A DNA stretch of 64,000 bases from Oscillatoria nigro-viridis PCC 7112 (GCF_000317475.1 NC_019729.1:6214501-6278500), one strand, 5' to 3'. Counted from the stretch's first letter, positions 35,364-45,197 are shown. The notes: generated by a model not told the origin, from the sequence alone. Numbers and translations: made by a program.

Positions 35364-36014
35364 TCATGTGCCGTAAGTTCGATCGCCCGCATCTCCCAAA
35401 CCAGGTACAATAAAGCCCTGTTCGTTTACTATTTCGTCGATCGTTGCCGTGTAAATCATCAAACTCGGGTACTCTGCACTCAGCCTCTTCAAAGCCGGAG
35501 GAGCAGCCACCACAGAGATAATCCGAATCAAGCTCGGGTCAATTCCCCGTGCAGTCAATTCCTGCATAGTCGCTACAATCGTCCCGCCCGTCGCCAGCAT
35601 CGGCTCGCTAATTATCACCCGCGTTTCCGGGTTAAACTGCGCCGGCAATTTGTTCAAATAACAAATCGGTTCCAGCGTCTCCTCATTTCTTGCCATGCCG
35701 AGGTGGTAAACCGAAGCCAGCGGTACAACCGTCTGAATTCCTTCCAGCAGTGCCAAACCCGCCCGCAAAATCGGTACCACAACTAACGGAGCTTCCGGGT
35801 TGATAAAAGTCGCCGGACATTCTGCTAAAGGCGTCTGCACCGTTGTTTCCACTGTCGGCAGCCATTCTCGAATCGCCTCGTAAGCCAGCCACCTTCCCAA
35901 TTCTGTCATCGCAGAACGAAAAAGTACCGATGGGGTGGCAGCGTCGCGGGCAACAGCCAGCCAGTGTTTAATTAATGGATGTGGAGGAACGTAAACGCGC
36001 AGTTGCAGGGACAT
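35364..36014 (-). CDS. upp: Uracil phosphoribosyltransferase
   Basis: Salvages uracil to UMP using PRPP. From ATG at 36014 the protein is 216 residues, the normal size, opening MSLQLRVYVPPHPLIKHWLA. An upstream in-frame stretch of 58 codons runs through repeat DNA (GTAGCCCCCGTAGGGGCGGG) and is not counted. The PRPP loop reads EPMLATGGT, with Glu where many members have Asp. The C-terminal uracil-binding region (FIVPGLGDAGDRTYGT) is intact. Confidence 0.93.
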   Translation of the reverse strand: MSLQLRVYVPPHPLIKHWLAVARDAATPSVLFRSAMTELGRWLAYEAIREWLPTVETTVQTPLAECPATFINPEAPLVVVPILRAGLALLEGIQTVVPLASVYHLGMARNEETLEPICYLNKLPAQFNPETRVIISEPMLATGGTIVATMQELTARGIDPSLIRIISVVAAPPALKRLSAEYPSLMIYTATIDEIVNEQGFIVPGLGDAGDRTYGT

Positions 36015-36283
36015 TAGGAAATTGGGGAGATTGCTAGGTTTGAGGATTTTATGCGGTGCGATCGATCTTCTTCGTTGGCGTAGCCCCCGTAGGGGCGGGC
36101 TTCCCCAACGGGCGATCGATCGCTCTGTGCAACTTATCACATCCTTGAGGGTGCATACAAGCCAGAGAGTGAGAATCGGCATCTTCAAGATTGCAGTCGC
36201 GGCTTCAAACCTCCGCCTCAGAGCTCGCCTTCATCTAAGGACGACTCAACAGCAACCAAATAAACCTCAACTTCAGTTTTCTC

Positions 36284-36340
36284 TTTAGTCCTTTTCAAAG
36301 GACTTCAGCTTTTAGGCAGGGGTTTAAACCACTGCCGGAC
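36284..36340. repeat. Single arm of the double-hairpin repeat
   Basis: TTTAGTCCTTTTCAAAGGAC, then TTCAGCTTTTAGGCAGGGG and the hairpin closing at CTGCCGGAC. It matches one arm of the element at 15226-15451. The rest of the gap 36015-36717 shows no gene. Confidence 0.7.
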
Positions 36341-36717
36341 TGCTGGAGTATTGCGACCACAAGCCTTCCCTTAGAACCCATTCGCCGATCGACCTCCATC
36401 AGCTTATTGAAATATTTTTCCAATAGTATTGACATTAATTAGCAACAAGGCTATAGTGATTTTTAGTGTTCTCCTCTCAAAGGATCGGCAGACGGGGGCA
36501 GTCGGCAATGGTAGACTGTTCCCGCATTTTTTTTGAAACAGGAGCATCGGCAAAATAGGGTATCGGGCATCGGCCCGCGCAGGGCATTGGATATTGGGCA
36601 TTGCCGAACTTCGGTCTTCCTTCTATCCTTTACATCCGCTACATAATCCGTTGCCGAACTTCTTGCTTCCGGAGCGATCGACTGTAAAATCATAGAAATA
36701 TTAAGATTTTTCACCCA

Positions 36718-38262
36718 ATGTCAGCTCCTACCCAATCCCAGTTATTTTCTCCCAACTCCCGCCCAACAGAGCAAGAGTTTGATGTAATTGTCATCGGTTC
36801 CGGCATTGGCGGACTCGTGACAGCCACCCAGCTAGCCGCTAAGAAAGCCAAAGTTTTAGTGCTCGAAAGCTATACAATTCCGGGGGGTAGCGCTGGATAT
36901 TTCGATCGAGAAGGCTACAGATTTGATGTTGGGGCCTCCATGATTTTTGGCTTCGGACAGCGGGGCACAACCAACCTCCTCACCCGCGCCCTGAAAGCAG
37001 TCAACGTCACCTTAGAAACCATTCCCGACCCCGTACAGCTTCACTATCACTTACCCAGCGGCTTGGAACTTGAAGTGCCCCAGGCTTATGATAAATACTT
37101 GCAAGAATTAACTGACAGGTTCCCTCACGAACGCGAAGGAATCCACAAATTTTACGGCGAATGCTGGAGCGTCTTCAACTGCCTCAACGGCATGGAATTG
37201 CTATCTCTAGAAGAACCCGGATATCTCGTCCGAGTCTTTTTTCAGAACCCTTTAGCCTGTTTGGGATTAGTAAAATATCTGCCTCAAAATACTGGCGACA
37301 TTGCGCGGCGCTACATAAAAGACCCTACTTTGCTGCAATTTATCGACATGGAATGCTACTACTGGTCTGTAGTACCTGCAGACTTGACGCCGATGATTAA
37401 TGCCGGAATGGTATTTTCCGACAGACATTACGGTGGCATCAATTATCCCAAAGGCGGAGTCGGTCAAATTGCCCAAAAATTAGTAGAAGGATTAGAAAAA
37501 TGCGGCGGGAAAATTCAATACAAAGCTAAGGCTAAAAAAATTATTACAGAAAACGGCCGCGCTGTCGGAGTTGAGCTAGCAACCGGCGAAGTTTACCGGG
37601 CAAAGCGCATAGTTTCTAACGCCACGCGGTGGGATACTTTCGAGAAATTGCTGCCTGCAGAAGAGATGCCCGCGAGTGAAAAAAAATGGCAGCAGCGCTA
37701 TCAAAAAGCCCCCAGTTTCTTGAGTTTGCATTTAGGAGTGGAAGCAAGCGCAATTCCTGCAGGTAGTGCCTGCCACCACATTTTGTTAGAAGATTGGGAC
37801 AAAATGGAAGCGCCGGAGGGAACTGTTTTGGTGTCAGTTCCGACCGTGCTCGACCCGGATTTAGCTCCCGCAGGATATCACATCGTTCACGCTTTTACTT
37901 CGAGTTGGATGGAAGAGTGGGAAGGACTTTCACAGCCGGAATACGAGGAGAAAAAGGAAGAGGCCGCAGGGAGAATTATTGAAAGATTAGAAAAGATTTT
38001 TCCCGGTTTAGATGCCGGCTTGGATTATATGGAAGTTGGGACGGCGCGTTCTCACCGCCGCTTTTTGGGGCGCGAAGACGGAACTTACGGGCCGATTCCG
38101 CGACAGAAGCTAATGGGTTTGCTGGGAATGCCGTTTAACCGAACTTCTATGCCTGGTTTGTATTGTGTGGGTGACAGTACGTTTCCCGGACAGGGTTTAA
38201 ATGCGGTGGCATTTTCTGGGTTTGCTTGCGCGCACCGAATTGCGGTTGATTTGGGTTTTTAG
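36718..38262 (+). CDS. crtH: Carotenoid (prolycopene) cis-trans isomerase, CrtISO/CrtH type
   Basis: 514 residues. FAD-binding Rossmann motif [20 protein letters not shown] (about 26-45), then [14 protein letters not shown] and [13 protein letters not shown]-terminal NAD/FAD motif [20 protein letters not shown]. Length and these motifs match cyanobacterial and plant CrtISO, which turns poly-cis lycopene from the CrtP/CrtQ pathway into all-trans lycopene at the membrane. Bacterial CrtI desaturases share the fold, but [20 protein letters not shown] fits the isomerase group. Monocistronic by context. Confidence 0.93.
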   Translation: MSAPTQSQLFSPNSRPTEQEFDVIVIGSGIGGLVTATQLAAKKAKVLVLESYTIPGGSAGYFDREGYRFDVGASMIFGFGQRGTTNLLTRALKAVNVTLETIPDPVQLHYHLPSGLELEVPQAYDKYLQELTDRFPHEREGIHKFYGECWSVFNCLNGMELLSLEEPGYLVRVFFQNPLACLGLVKYLPQNTGDIARRYIKDPTLLQFIDMECYYWSVVPADLTPMINAGMVFSDRHYGGINYPKGGVGQIAQKLVEGLEKCGGKIQYKAKAKKIITENGRAVGVELATGEVYRAKRIVSNATRWDTFEKLLPAEEMPASEKKWQQRYQKAPSFLSLHLGVEASAIPAGSACHHILLEDWDKMEAPEGTVLVSVPTVLDPDLAPAGYHIVHAFTSSWMEEWEGLSQPEYEEKKEEAAGRIIERLEKIFPGLDAGLDYMEVGTARSHRRFLGREDGTYGPIPRQKLMGLLGMPFNRTSMPGLYCVGDSTFPGQGLNAVAFSGFACAHRIAVDLGF

Positions 38263-38293
38263 TGGTAATTGTAGGGTGCGTCAATCGATTGCG

Positions 38294-38427
38294 CGATTTT
38301 AGATTTTAGATTTTAGATTGACTTGCGCGAGATAAATGCGGGGGGCTTGAGGATTTTCGATTTTCGATTTTGGATTGATTCCACGGATAAATCGCGTGGC
38401 GGGTACCACCTTTGAAATTCGTGGTCA
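38294..38427. repeat. STRR tract and dispersed-repeat copy
   Basis: GATTTTAGATTTTAGATT at 38294-38320, then GGGGGCTTGAGGATTTTCGA and GATTCCACGGATAAATCG up to GGTACCACCTTTGAAATTC. Same family as 2474 and 32815. Confidence 0.7.
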
Positions 38428-38487
38428 GATTGTTCGCTTGAAATACGAGAGAAAATGTGAGGTTCCGGGGCAGCCTACAAAAAGACT

Positions 38488-38522
38488 AAAAACCCGGTTT
38501 CAGGGTAGAAACCGGGTTTTTA
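38488..38522 (-). terminator. Bidirectional terminator between crtH and the pentapeptide gene
   Basis: AAAACCCGGTTTC and GAAACCGGGTTTT form a stem around a six-base loop (AGGGTA), with A runs on one side and T runs on the other, placed between two convergent genes. Confidence 0.8.
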
Positions 38523-38558
38523 ACCTCAAAATTGGTGCTTTCCATTCTTTTAACGAGT

Positions 38559-38999
38559 TTACTGGTCGTAGCTGCCGCCGACGCCGATTTGGGTATTGTA
38601 GATTTTGGCATCAGTGATGGTCATATCTTGCATTGATGCACCGGATACGTCAGCGGTGTTAATGATAGCTGCGGTCAGATTTGCCCGATCGAGGTCTGCG
38701 TCATTTAAACTGGCATTAGTCAGGAAAACTTGGGTTAAGTTAGCACCCGTCAAGTTAGCACCCGTCAAGTCCGCGCCTTCGAGGTTGGCACTAGATAGGT
38801 TTGCGCCTTGTAAATTTGCTTCTCTCAAATCAGCACCAATTAAATGGGCTCCTATTAAATCTGCTCCTGACAAGTCGCACTGAAAACATTGCCCCGTTGA
38901 CAATAACTGTTTGACGTGAGCGGGATTTTCAGCGCGAGCCGGCCCGGCCAACAGTAGGGGAGTAATTAAAAAGGTAGCGGCTAATAGATTGCGTTTCAT
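38559..38999 (-). CDS. Secreted pentapeptide-repeat protein
   Basis: 146 residues. Signal peptide residues 1-23 (LLAATFLITPLLLAGPARAE). A short Cys-containing entry, LLSTGQCFQCDLSGADL, typical of cyanobacterial exported members, precedes about 14 pentapeptides of the A(D/N)LxX form (ADLIGAHLIGADLREANLQG), forming a right-handed quadrilateral helix. Thylakoid lumen or periplasm is likely. No enzymatic function is known for this type. Confidence 0.88.
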   Translation of the reverse strand: MKRNLLAATFLITPLLLAGPARAENPAHVKQLLSTGQCFQCDLSGADLIGAHLIGADLREANLQGANLSSANLEGADLTGANLTGANLTQVFLTNASLNDADLDRANLTAAIINTADVSGASMQDMTITDAKIYNTQIGVGGSYDQ

Positions 39000-39515
39000 A
39001 ATCCCTTTTCCTCACCAGACTCTGTATTTAAGTTCTTGTCTTGATATCTACAATCTTACCACGCTTGTTTTCGCAAGTTGCGATCTAATTCACAGCTTTG
39101 CTGTGACATCGATTCCCCTCAAAAACACATACACGGTCTCGACCAGCTTGCAAAACTTAACACTGCCGAACTTAATACAGTCCCTTTTTGTAGTAACCTC
39201 TTCTAGGTTAGCTAGGATAGCCAACTGATGCGTCTTTCTGAAGAGGGAGATGATTCGCAATGCTACAGATGATTTTAGTAGGTAATTTTATCGCAAAAAG
39301 TTCACAACAAATACATTATTTTTAATAAATGTGTCACGGGATAGAAAATTTAACTTAAAATAAAGATAAGCTTATAACTTTATAGGTAGAGGAAAAGCAG
39401 TCACAGGCTCGATCCCCAGCCCAAGCTCGGCTGCATTTTTAACAATAAATTTTAATTAGGTCTTAGCAGCGCCGTAAAAATCTACCTAGTGCTTGGAAAT
39501 CAGCACTTTTTTGGA
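39000..39515. other. Intergenic, no gene seen
   Basis: AT-rich upstream region of the signalling gene at 39516. No repeat family or clear promoter pair was recognised. Confidence 0.5.
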
Positions 39516-42500
39516 ATGTCGCAAAGTCCACGCGATCGCAAAACTCAATTAAATATGCTCAACAACGATTCTTCCAAGTATCTGCCAACCTTAGCTCAAG
39601 TAATAGACCGCTACCCCTTGACAGTTGCGCCCGATACCCCACTAGCAGAAGTAATTACCCTGATGGGCCAACGGCGCGGAATTTGCTCTCTAAACGCAGA
39701 CATTCCACCAACCGATATCTATCAGCCACTAACAGAAATCGCAAATCCCCCCACCTCAAGCGCATATAGAGACGCGGCAGGTATCTGCGTCTTTGTCGTG
39801 GAAAAATCTCTAGAAAAATTATCCTCCCACTCGGCTCCACATTCTCAATTGCAAGGAATCTTCACCGAAAGGGATCTTGTCGATTTGATTGCCTCGGGCA
39901 AAAACTTAAAAGGTGTCACCATCGCAGAAGTGATGAGGCAGCCGGCAGCAACTCTGACAAAATCCGAGACTCAAGACATTTTCAGCGCCCTAATTCTGCT
40001 GGGACAACGAAGAATTAAGCACTTGCCAATATTGGACACTCAAGGTCAACTCTTAGGAGTAATTACCCCGGAAAGCATTCGCCAAGCCATGCTGAAACCG
40101 GCAAATCTCTTAAAAATGCGCCGCGTGAAAGAAGTAATGACCGCACAAGTCATTCAAGCACCTCGCTCCGCGTCAGTTAGGAGTTTAGCCGAGTTGATGG
40201 CGCAGCACCGCGTTAGCTGCGTAGTAATTACCGAATCAACAGAATTATCGATGGATTTACCGTTCCCCATTCCAGTAGGTATAGTCACAGAACGGGATAT
40301 AGTCGAATTTCAAGCTTTAGATATAGATTTGTCCCAAACGATCGCCCAAACTGTGATGAGTACCCCCTTATTTAGCCTCAAGCAAGAAGACTCGCTGTGG
40401 GTAGCTCATCAGGAAATGCACCAGCGTTTAGTCCGCAGGTTGGTAGTAACGGGGGAACGCGGAGAACTCCTGGGAATAGTTACTCAAACCAACATACTGC
40501 GCGTACTTGACCCGATGGAAATGTCCGGGGCGATCGATGTTCTGCACGATTCAGTGGCAGAAAGGACTAGGGAATTGGAAAATGCGATCGCATCCCTCAG
40601 CTTGACTAACGCCAGACTAGAAAGCGAAATTGCTACCCGCCTTAGGGCCGAGGCCAGACTCCACCTTTTAGAATCTGCCGTAGTAAACGCTAACGACGCA
40701 ATCGTGATTATGGATGCCGGAGACAGCGATATTTCCGACCCCACCATCATCTATGCCAACGAAGCTTTTACCCAAATGACGGGCTACCTACCCGAAGAAA
40801 TCATCGGGCAAACCCCCAGTTGCTTGCGCGGCCCAGAAAGCGACCCAACCCAAGTCGCTAAAATTCGCTGTGCTTTCTCTCGCCGAGAACCCCTACGCCT
40901 AGAATTGATTAACTACCGCAAAGACGGTTCAACTTATTGGGTGGAACTCAACAGCGTACCCATTGCCGACACCTCCGGGAACGTTACCCACTGGGTGTCA
41001 GTGCAGCGAGATATTACCGAGCGCAAGCGCATGGAACAAGCCTTTTTTGAAGAAAAAGAACTCGCTCAGGTTACTCTACAATCGATCGGCGATGCCGTAA
41101 TCACTACTGACGCCGACGGCTGCATTTCCACCCTGAATCCAGTTGCCGAAACACTTACGGGTTGGTCTGCATTGGAAGCTAAAGGTTTACCCCTCGCCAG
41201 CGTGCTGAGAATAGTTGACGAAACTACCAGGCGGCCGATCGAAAATATCGCCGAAATCGCTTTGTGCGAAGGTCGGATTGTTGACCAAGGACACAACAGC
41301 TTGCTGATTGCCCGCAACAACACCGAATTTGCGATCGACCACTGCCTCGCCCCCATCCACGCTAGCAGCGGCGAAATAGTCGGGGCCGTCGTTGTGTTCC
41401 GAGATGTCACGCAAGTGCGAACTCAAGCGCGGCAACTCACCTGGCAGGCAACTCATGACCCCCTGACGCAATTAGTCAACCGCCGGGAATTTGAGTACCA
41501 GCTAGAGCACGCCCTACACGGCGCTCAAGGTTACGGGCAAGAACACGTGATGCTTTACCTGGATCTCGATCGCTTCAAAATAGTTAACGACACCTGCGGT
41601 CATGCTGCAGGGGACGAACTGCTGCGCCAAGTCAGCCAGCTATTTAAAAGCCATATCCCCAAAAGCGATATTTTGGCGCGTCTCGGCGGCGATGAATTTG
41701 CCGTACTCCTGTATCACCGTCCCGTCGAACGAGGATTGAATGTTGCTGAAACGCTGCTGCGAAGCATTCAGGGATTCCGCTTTGCGTGGCAGGACAAAAC
41801 TTTTTCGATCGGCGTCAGTATCGGTTTGGTAGCAATCAATCCCAAAACAGCATCGACATCTGCGATTTTGAGCGCGGCCGATATGGCATGCTACGCTGCT
41901 AAAAATAAAGGCCGCAACCGGGTACAGGTTTATCAAGCCGGCGATCGAGAATTAATCAAACAGCACGGCGAAACCGAGTGGGTGGTGCAAATTCATCAAG
42001 CTTTAGAAGAGAATCGCTTTTGCTTGTACTCTCAGCCGATCGTACCTTTGCTCAATTCTCCAACCACCGGAACCCACTGCGAAATCCTCCTGCGCCTCCA
42101 GTTGGAAACTGGTGAGTTGGTGTCGCCGATGGCGTTTATTCCGGCTGCAGAACGCTACAACTTGATGCACGCGATCGACCGCTGGGTAATTCGCACTTTA
42201 TTTAGCAATTTATCTAATATTTTCACCGCCAATTTATTAGTCCAAAACCCCGATGTAGACAGCGATAAAATCGTTACCTTCCCGGCTGGCTCTGTTTTGT
42301 CGGATCTGCAATCGTCCTTTGGCAAATATCCCAACCTTTATTCAATCAACCTTTCTGGGGACAGCCTCAACGAAGAAAAGTTTATCGAGTTTATTCAGGA
42401 ACAGTTTTCCATCCATCAAATACCGCCACAAATAATTTGTTTTGAAATTACCGAAACCGTGGCGATCGGTAATCTCAGCAAGGCAGCCAGCTTGATTTTG

Positions 42501-42881
42501 CAGCTCAAGGAACTAGGCTGCCAGTTTGCCTTGGACGACTTCGGCAGCGGGATGTCTTCCTTTGCTTACCTGAAAAGTTTGCCGGTTGATTATCTCAAAA
42601 TAGACGGCAATTTTATTAAGCATATTGTCGATAATCCTATTGATATCGCCATGGTGGAAGCTATTACCAAAATCGCTCACGTCATGGGAATTAAAACTAT
42701 TGCCGAGTATGTTGAGAATCAAACAATTATGGATAAACTCAATGAACTTGGGGTAGATTACGCTCAAGGTTATCATTTGGGCAAGCCTCAACCTTGTAAC
42801 TTCACATCTCCTATTTTAGAGGAAGTTTTGGGGGAGTTTCCTGTTAATCCTTTGGCTTTTGAGGCTAAGCTGGCTTGTTGA
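39516..42881 (+). CDS. Cyclic-di-GMP signalling protein: CBS x4 - PAS x2 - GGDEF - EAL
   Basis: About 1121 residues; alternative starts are GTG at 39489 and ATG at 39555. Two CBS pairs occupy about 10-335 (EVMRQPAATLTKSETQDIFS; VMTAQVIQAPRSASVRSLAE; VMSTPLFSLKQEDSLWVAHQ) and may bind adenosine nucleotides. A short coiled coil leads to PAS-1 with PAC (about 385-510: YANEAFTQMTGYLPEEIIGQ) and PAS-2 (about 515-635). GGDEF (about 645-810) is intact as RLGGDEFAVL; the inhibitory I-site position reads P-K-S-D, not R-x-x-D. EAL (about 825-1105) has E-I-L for E-A-L, NLSGDSL, CFEITETVAI, ALDDFGSGMSSFAYL and LKIDGNF, so phosphodiesterase residues are present. Cytoplasmic; no membrane helix. Net activity, synthase or hydrolase, cannot be told from sequence. 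Confidence 0.92.
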   Translation: MSQSPRDRKTQLNMLNNDSSKYLPTLAQVIDRYPLTVAPDTPLAEVITLMGQRRGICSLNADIPPTDIYQPLTEIANPPTSSAYRDAAGICVFVVEKSLEKLSSHSAPHSQLQGIFTERDLVDLIASGKNLKGVTIAEVMRQPAATLTKSETQDIFSALILLGQRRIKHLPILDTQGQLLGVITPESIRQAMLKPANLLKMRRVKEVMTAQVIQAPRSASVRSLAELMAQHRVSCVVITESTELSMDLPFPIPVGIVTERDIVEFQALDIDLSQTIAQTVMSTPLFSLKQEDSLWVAHQEMHQRLVRRLVVTGERGELLGIVTQTNILRVLDPMEMSGAIDVLHDSVAERTRELENAIASLSLTNARLESEIATRLRAEARLHLLESAVVNANDAIVIMDAGDSDISDPTIIYANEAFTQMTGYLPEEIIGQTPSCLRGPESDPTQVAKIRCAFSRREPLRLELINYRKDGSTYWVELNSVPIADTSGNVTHWVSVQRDITERKRMEQAFFEEKELAQVTLQSIGDAVITTDADGCISTLNPVAETLTGWSALEAKGLPLASVLRIVDETTRRPIENIAEIALCEGRIVDQGHNSLLIARNNTEFAIDHCLAPIHASSGEIVGAVVVFRDVTQVRTQARQLTWQATHDPLTQLVNRREFEYQLEHALHGAQGYGQEHVMLYLDLDRFKIVNDTCGHAAGDELLRQVSQLFKSHIPKSDILARLGGDEFAVLLYHRPVERGLNVAETLLRSIQGFRFAWQDKTFSIGVSIGLVAINPKTASTSAILSAADMACYAAKNKGRNRVQVYQAGDRELIKQHGETEWVVQIHQALEENRFCLYSQPIVPLLNSPTTGTHCEILLRLQLETGELVSPMAFIPAAERYNLMHAIDRWVIRTLFSNLSNIFTANLLVQNPDVDSDKIVTFPAGSVLSDLQSSFGKYPNLYSINLSGDSLNEEKFIEFIQEQFSIHQIPPQIICFEITETVAIGNLSKAASLILQLKELGCQFALDDFGSGMSSFAYLKSLPVDYLKIDGNFIKHIVDNPIDIAMVEAITKIAHVMGIKTIAEYVENQTIMDKLNELGVDYAQGYHLGKPQPCNFTSPILEEVLGEFPVNPLAFEAKLAC

Positions 42882-42975
42882 AGAAGGATGTGGGGCAATC
42901 GATTGTCTAACGGATTTAACAGATGGATGTTGAGGGAAGAAGGAAAAGGGAAAAGGAAAAGGGAGATTTTAAGTT

Positions 42976-43126
42976 GTGATATCATAGCAAATCCGGGTAT
43001 CGTACCCCTTGATGTTTACTAAAAGTAGGGTGCGTCGCCACGAACAATTCTTGCTGCCCAGAAAGCGATCGAGCGACGCACCCTACAATAGGATAAAGGG
43101 GATGAGTAACCCGGATTTGATATCAC
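42976..43126. repeat. MITE-like element, about 150 bp, with nested arms
   Basis: Ends GTGATATCATAGCAAATCCG and, in reverse from the right, GTGATATCAAATCCGGGTTA. Inner arms TAGGGTGCGTCGC and GCGACGCACCCTA form a second inverted repeat. Shares termini with 15291-15394 and inner arms with 43554-43613. Confidence 0.75.
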
Positions 43127-43154
43127 TTCCCCATTCCCCACTCCCCATTCTCCA

Positions 43155-43394
43155 TTACCCATTACCTTCTAAAATTGTTTCCGCTGCTTCAATGTACTGA
43201 CTGTCTAACAGAAAAGCACCTTTTTCAAAGCGAATTCCCCAATAATTGCCGGGACGCCGATCGATCACAACGCCTTCAGCGCCGATCGCAATTAAATTCG
43301 CGGGCCGCAGCATCGGCATCGGTTCGGCAGTTTTGACGTAAGGCGGCATCGCCACAACTCGGACTTTTTGACCGATTGTAAATTCTTTTTCCAT
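43155..43394 (-). CDS. sipA: DUF3148 SH3-fold protein, SipA-like
   Basis: 79 residues, single small domain: FTIGQKVRVVAMPPYVKTAE, PMPMLRPANLIAIG, GVVIDRRPGNYWGIRFEKGA. This is the DUF3148 pattern of SipA (NblS-interacting protein) in cyanobacteria, which binds and stimulates the sensor kinase NblS (Hik33) in stress and light control. Chloroplast CRR42 shares the domain. Assigned by recognition of the conserved core, so the symbol is likely but not proven. Confidence 0.7.
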   Translation of the reverse strand: MEKEFTIGQKVRVVAMPPYVKTAEPMPMLRPANLIAIGAEGVVIDRRPGNYWGIRFEKGAFLLDSQYIEAAETILEGNG

Positions 43395-43553
43395 AACTTT
43401 TATTCCTTTTGCCGATCGGCATAATCTAGTAAAACGTTCTTCTTTTAGAGCCCAGACTTCTTCAAAAAGTCGGGTATGTGGGTAGGTATTTTGTTGAGCC
43501 CTCTTCTGTCACTTTCGGTAGAGATTATTATCCTACTCCTATTCTAATTAAAG

Positions 43554-43613
43554 TAGGGTGCGTCGCCACCAGAATTCTGATTGTTGACGACTATCAATGA
43601 GCGACGCACCATA
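43554..43613. repeat. Short inverted repeat with TAGGGTGCGTCGC arms
   Basis: TAGGGTGCGTCGC and GCGACGCACCATA flank about 34 bp. It equals the inner part of the element at 42976. The gap 43395-43903 otherwise shows no supportable gene; a minus frame at 43544-43786 runs through this repeat and is probably chance. Confidence 0.65.
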
Positions 43614-43903
43614 CCGCTATACTCTCGCCCGAAGTGACAAAAGAGAGTTAGGCAGGCTGACTTCTCTTTCAAGTTTTGGATCGGCAGACAATCCTCAAAG
43701 CTCAAGGATTCTTCATGTAAAAACCTCGATATTGCCATTGCGCTCGCGTAAGAGAGAGAACATTCAAATTCATTGGACTTGGACAATAGGGCATCTTTTA
43801 TCTAGTCGGATCAATAATCGACAAACTGATGAATAGCTTCTGGAGAAAGGTGTTGCGTGGCGATAGTTTGAGTCATGATTCTCTGATTTCAAGTTCAGAA
43901 TCT

Positions 43904-44110
43904 TTAGTTACCTCGCCCCGGTTGGCAATCGGCAAAACCAAGTGCTTCGCTATCGAGGAAATTAGCAATAGCCATTTCCACAACAATTTCGATCGGATAT
44001 TCAATTTCCGCAGCACGGGCGATGAGGGCGGCACGAATTCGTTCTGGAAGGTATGTTAGGATGGCTTCGGCATCGGCAGCAGATAGTTGTTCCAGAGTTG
44101 TCGATCGCAT
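43904..44110 (-). CDS. Small hypothetical protein next to GIY-YIG gene
   Basis: 68 residues, mostly helical: LEQLSAADAEAILTYLPERI, RAALIARAAEIEYPIEIVVE, MAIANFLDSEALGF. No family recognised; the size and helix pattern resemble small DNA-binding or antitoxin-like proteins but no motif proves it. It starts four bases after the stop of the GIY-YIG gene, so the two are probably cotranscribed. Confidence 0.5.
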   Translation of the reverse strand: MRSTTLEQLSAADAEAILTYLPERIRAALIARAAEIEYPIEIVVEMAIANFLDSEALGFADCQPGRGN

Positions 44111-44114
44111 GAGT

Positions 44115-44483
44115 CTAGTTTTCCGGTGGGATTTGAACGTTGTAGGGCGGCTCAGTTGCCCTCAGAATAATGGCTTCTAGTTCTAATAATAACGCAGGGT
44201 TGCTCCACGCCGAGAGCGGGTGAATGGCGATGCGAACATCTTCCGAGTTGTATTTGTCGAGCCATGCCCAAAGAAATGCTTTGTGTCCGCCGCTAAATCT
44301 ACCCCGCAAGCTTTTGGTTTTACCGATGTAAAGCAGGCCATCCACACGATGTCTGACAGCATAAAGTCCAGGGCGAGAGGGGATGGTATTAAAGTTGTGG
44401 CTGAGGGGTTGGCATTGCTCGAATGAGGTGAAGGCAAGGGTGTCAAGAATTTGGCGGGCTTCTTGTTGGATAGAATCGGGCAT
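44115..44483 (-). CDS. GIY-YIG domain protein
   Basis: 122 residues with a GIY-YIG-like core: PGLYAVRHRVDGLLYIGKTK followed by SLRGRFSGGHKAFL. The first element is G-L-Y and the second Y-I-G, the Arg after helix 1 (LRGRF) is present, and ELEAIILRATEPPYN carries the metal-binding Glu and the terminal P-x-N seen in small members. Stand-alone members may cut DNA, but their biological role is unknown. Upstream neighbour of the 68-residue gene. Confidence 0.75.
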   Translation of the reverse strand: MPDSIQQEARQILDTLAFTSFEQCQPLSHNFNTIPSRPGLYAVRHRVDGLLYIGKTKSLRGRFSGGHKAFLWAWLDKYNSEDVRIAIHPLSAWSNPALLLELEAIILRATEPPYNVQIPPEN

Positions 44484-44691
44484 GATGATAGGAGATCGTA
44501 TTTGTCGGATGATTTTATATTGAGCGATCGCAAAAGTAGCAAATTGGGCAAGTTTATGTCATTATTAGCTGCGCGCTGCAATCTCAAATCCTAATTTTAT
44601 CCCCGATCGCCCGTAACACCCGATACCGATCGCGCTACAATTATGGATCGGGATAAAAACGGCTGATTAGGAAAGTAGAGGAGTAGGTGCT

Positions 44692-45102
44692 ATGGCTACA
44701 AGTCGTCGCATTGAGCGTGTAGCTTCAATGGTTAAACGGGAAGTCAGCCTGATGTTGCTGAATGGAATCAAGGACGACCGGGTAGGTGCCGGTATGGTTA
44801 GCGTTACCGATGTAATTGTTTCGGGAGACCTTCAGCATACAAAAATTTTTGTCAGCATCTACGGTACTGATGAGGCGAAGGCCGAGACTATGGAGGGTTT
44901 GAAATCTGCAACTAGCTACGTCCGCAGTCAGTTGGGCCAACGATTGCAACTGCGCCGGACGCCGGAAGTGATTTTTCTCGAAGACCATTCTTTGGAACGG
45001 GGCGATAAAATGCTGATGCTGCTGAATCAGCTTTCTGCCGATCGCAAACCGGATATTTTAGATACCGAGGAAGAATTCGCTGACGATGAAAGTCCCGATT
45101 GA
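44692..45102 (+). CDS. rbfA: Ribosome-binding factor A
   Basis: 136 residues. KH-type fold with the family opening [20 protein letters not shown], then [20 protein letters not shown] and the C-terminal [20 protein letters not shown]. Acts in late 30S maturation at the 5' end of 16S rRNA and in cold adaptation. The acidic tail ([13 protein letters not shown]) is typical of cyanobacterial members. Followed after 144 bp by the GH3 gene; the two occur together in many cyanobacteria. Confidence 0.93.
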   Translation: MATSRRIERVASMVKREVSLMLLNGIKDDRVGAGMVSVTDVIVSGDLQHTKIFVSIYGTDEAKAETMEGLKSATSYVRSQLGQRLQLRRTPEVIFLEDHSLERGDKMLMLLNQLSADRKPDILDTEEEFADDESPD

Positions 45103-45197
45103 AGGAAGAGGGAAGAAGGAAGAGGGGAAGAGAAGGAGATAGGGAAAATTCCCAATTCCCTGTTTGGCCGATTCCCGATTCCCAATTCCCGATTCCC

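Noticed and set aside
36015-36188. N-terminal extension of upp
   Set aside because: The 58 upstream codons run through spacer repeat DNA and would make the protein far longer than the family.
39405-39445. GGCTCGATCCCCAGCCC as a tRNA T-arm
   Set aside because: No matching acceptor stem, D-arm or anticodon arm in the flanking bases. No tRNA or rRNA gene was recognised in the window.
43544-43786. 80-codon minus-strand frame
   Set aside because: Its C-terminal part is the TAGGGTGCGTCGC inverted repeat; no conserved motif.
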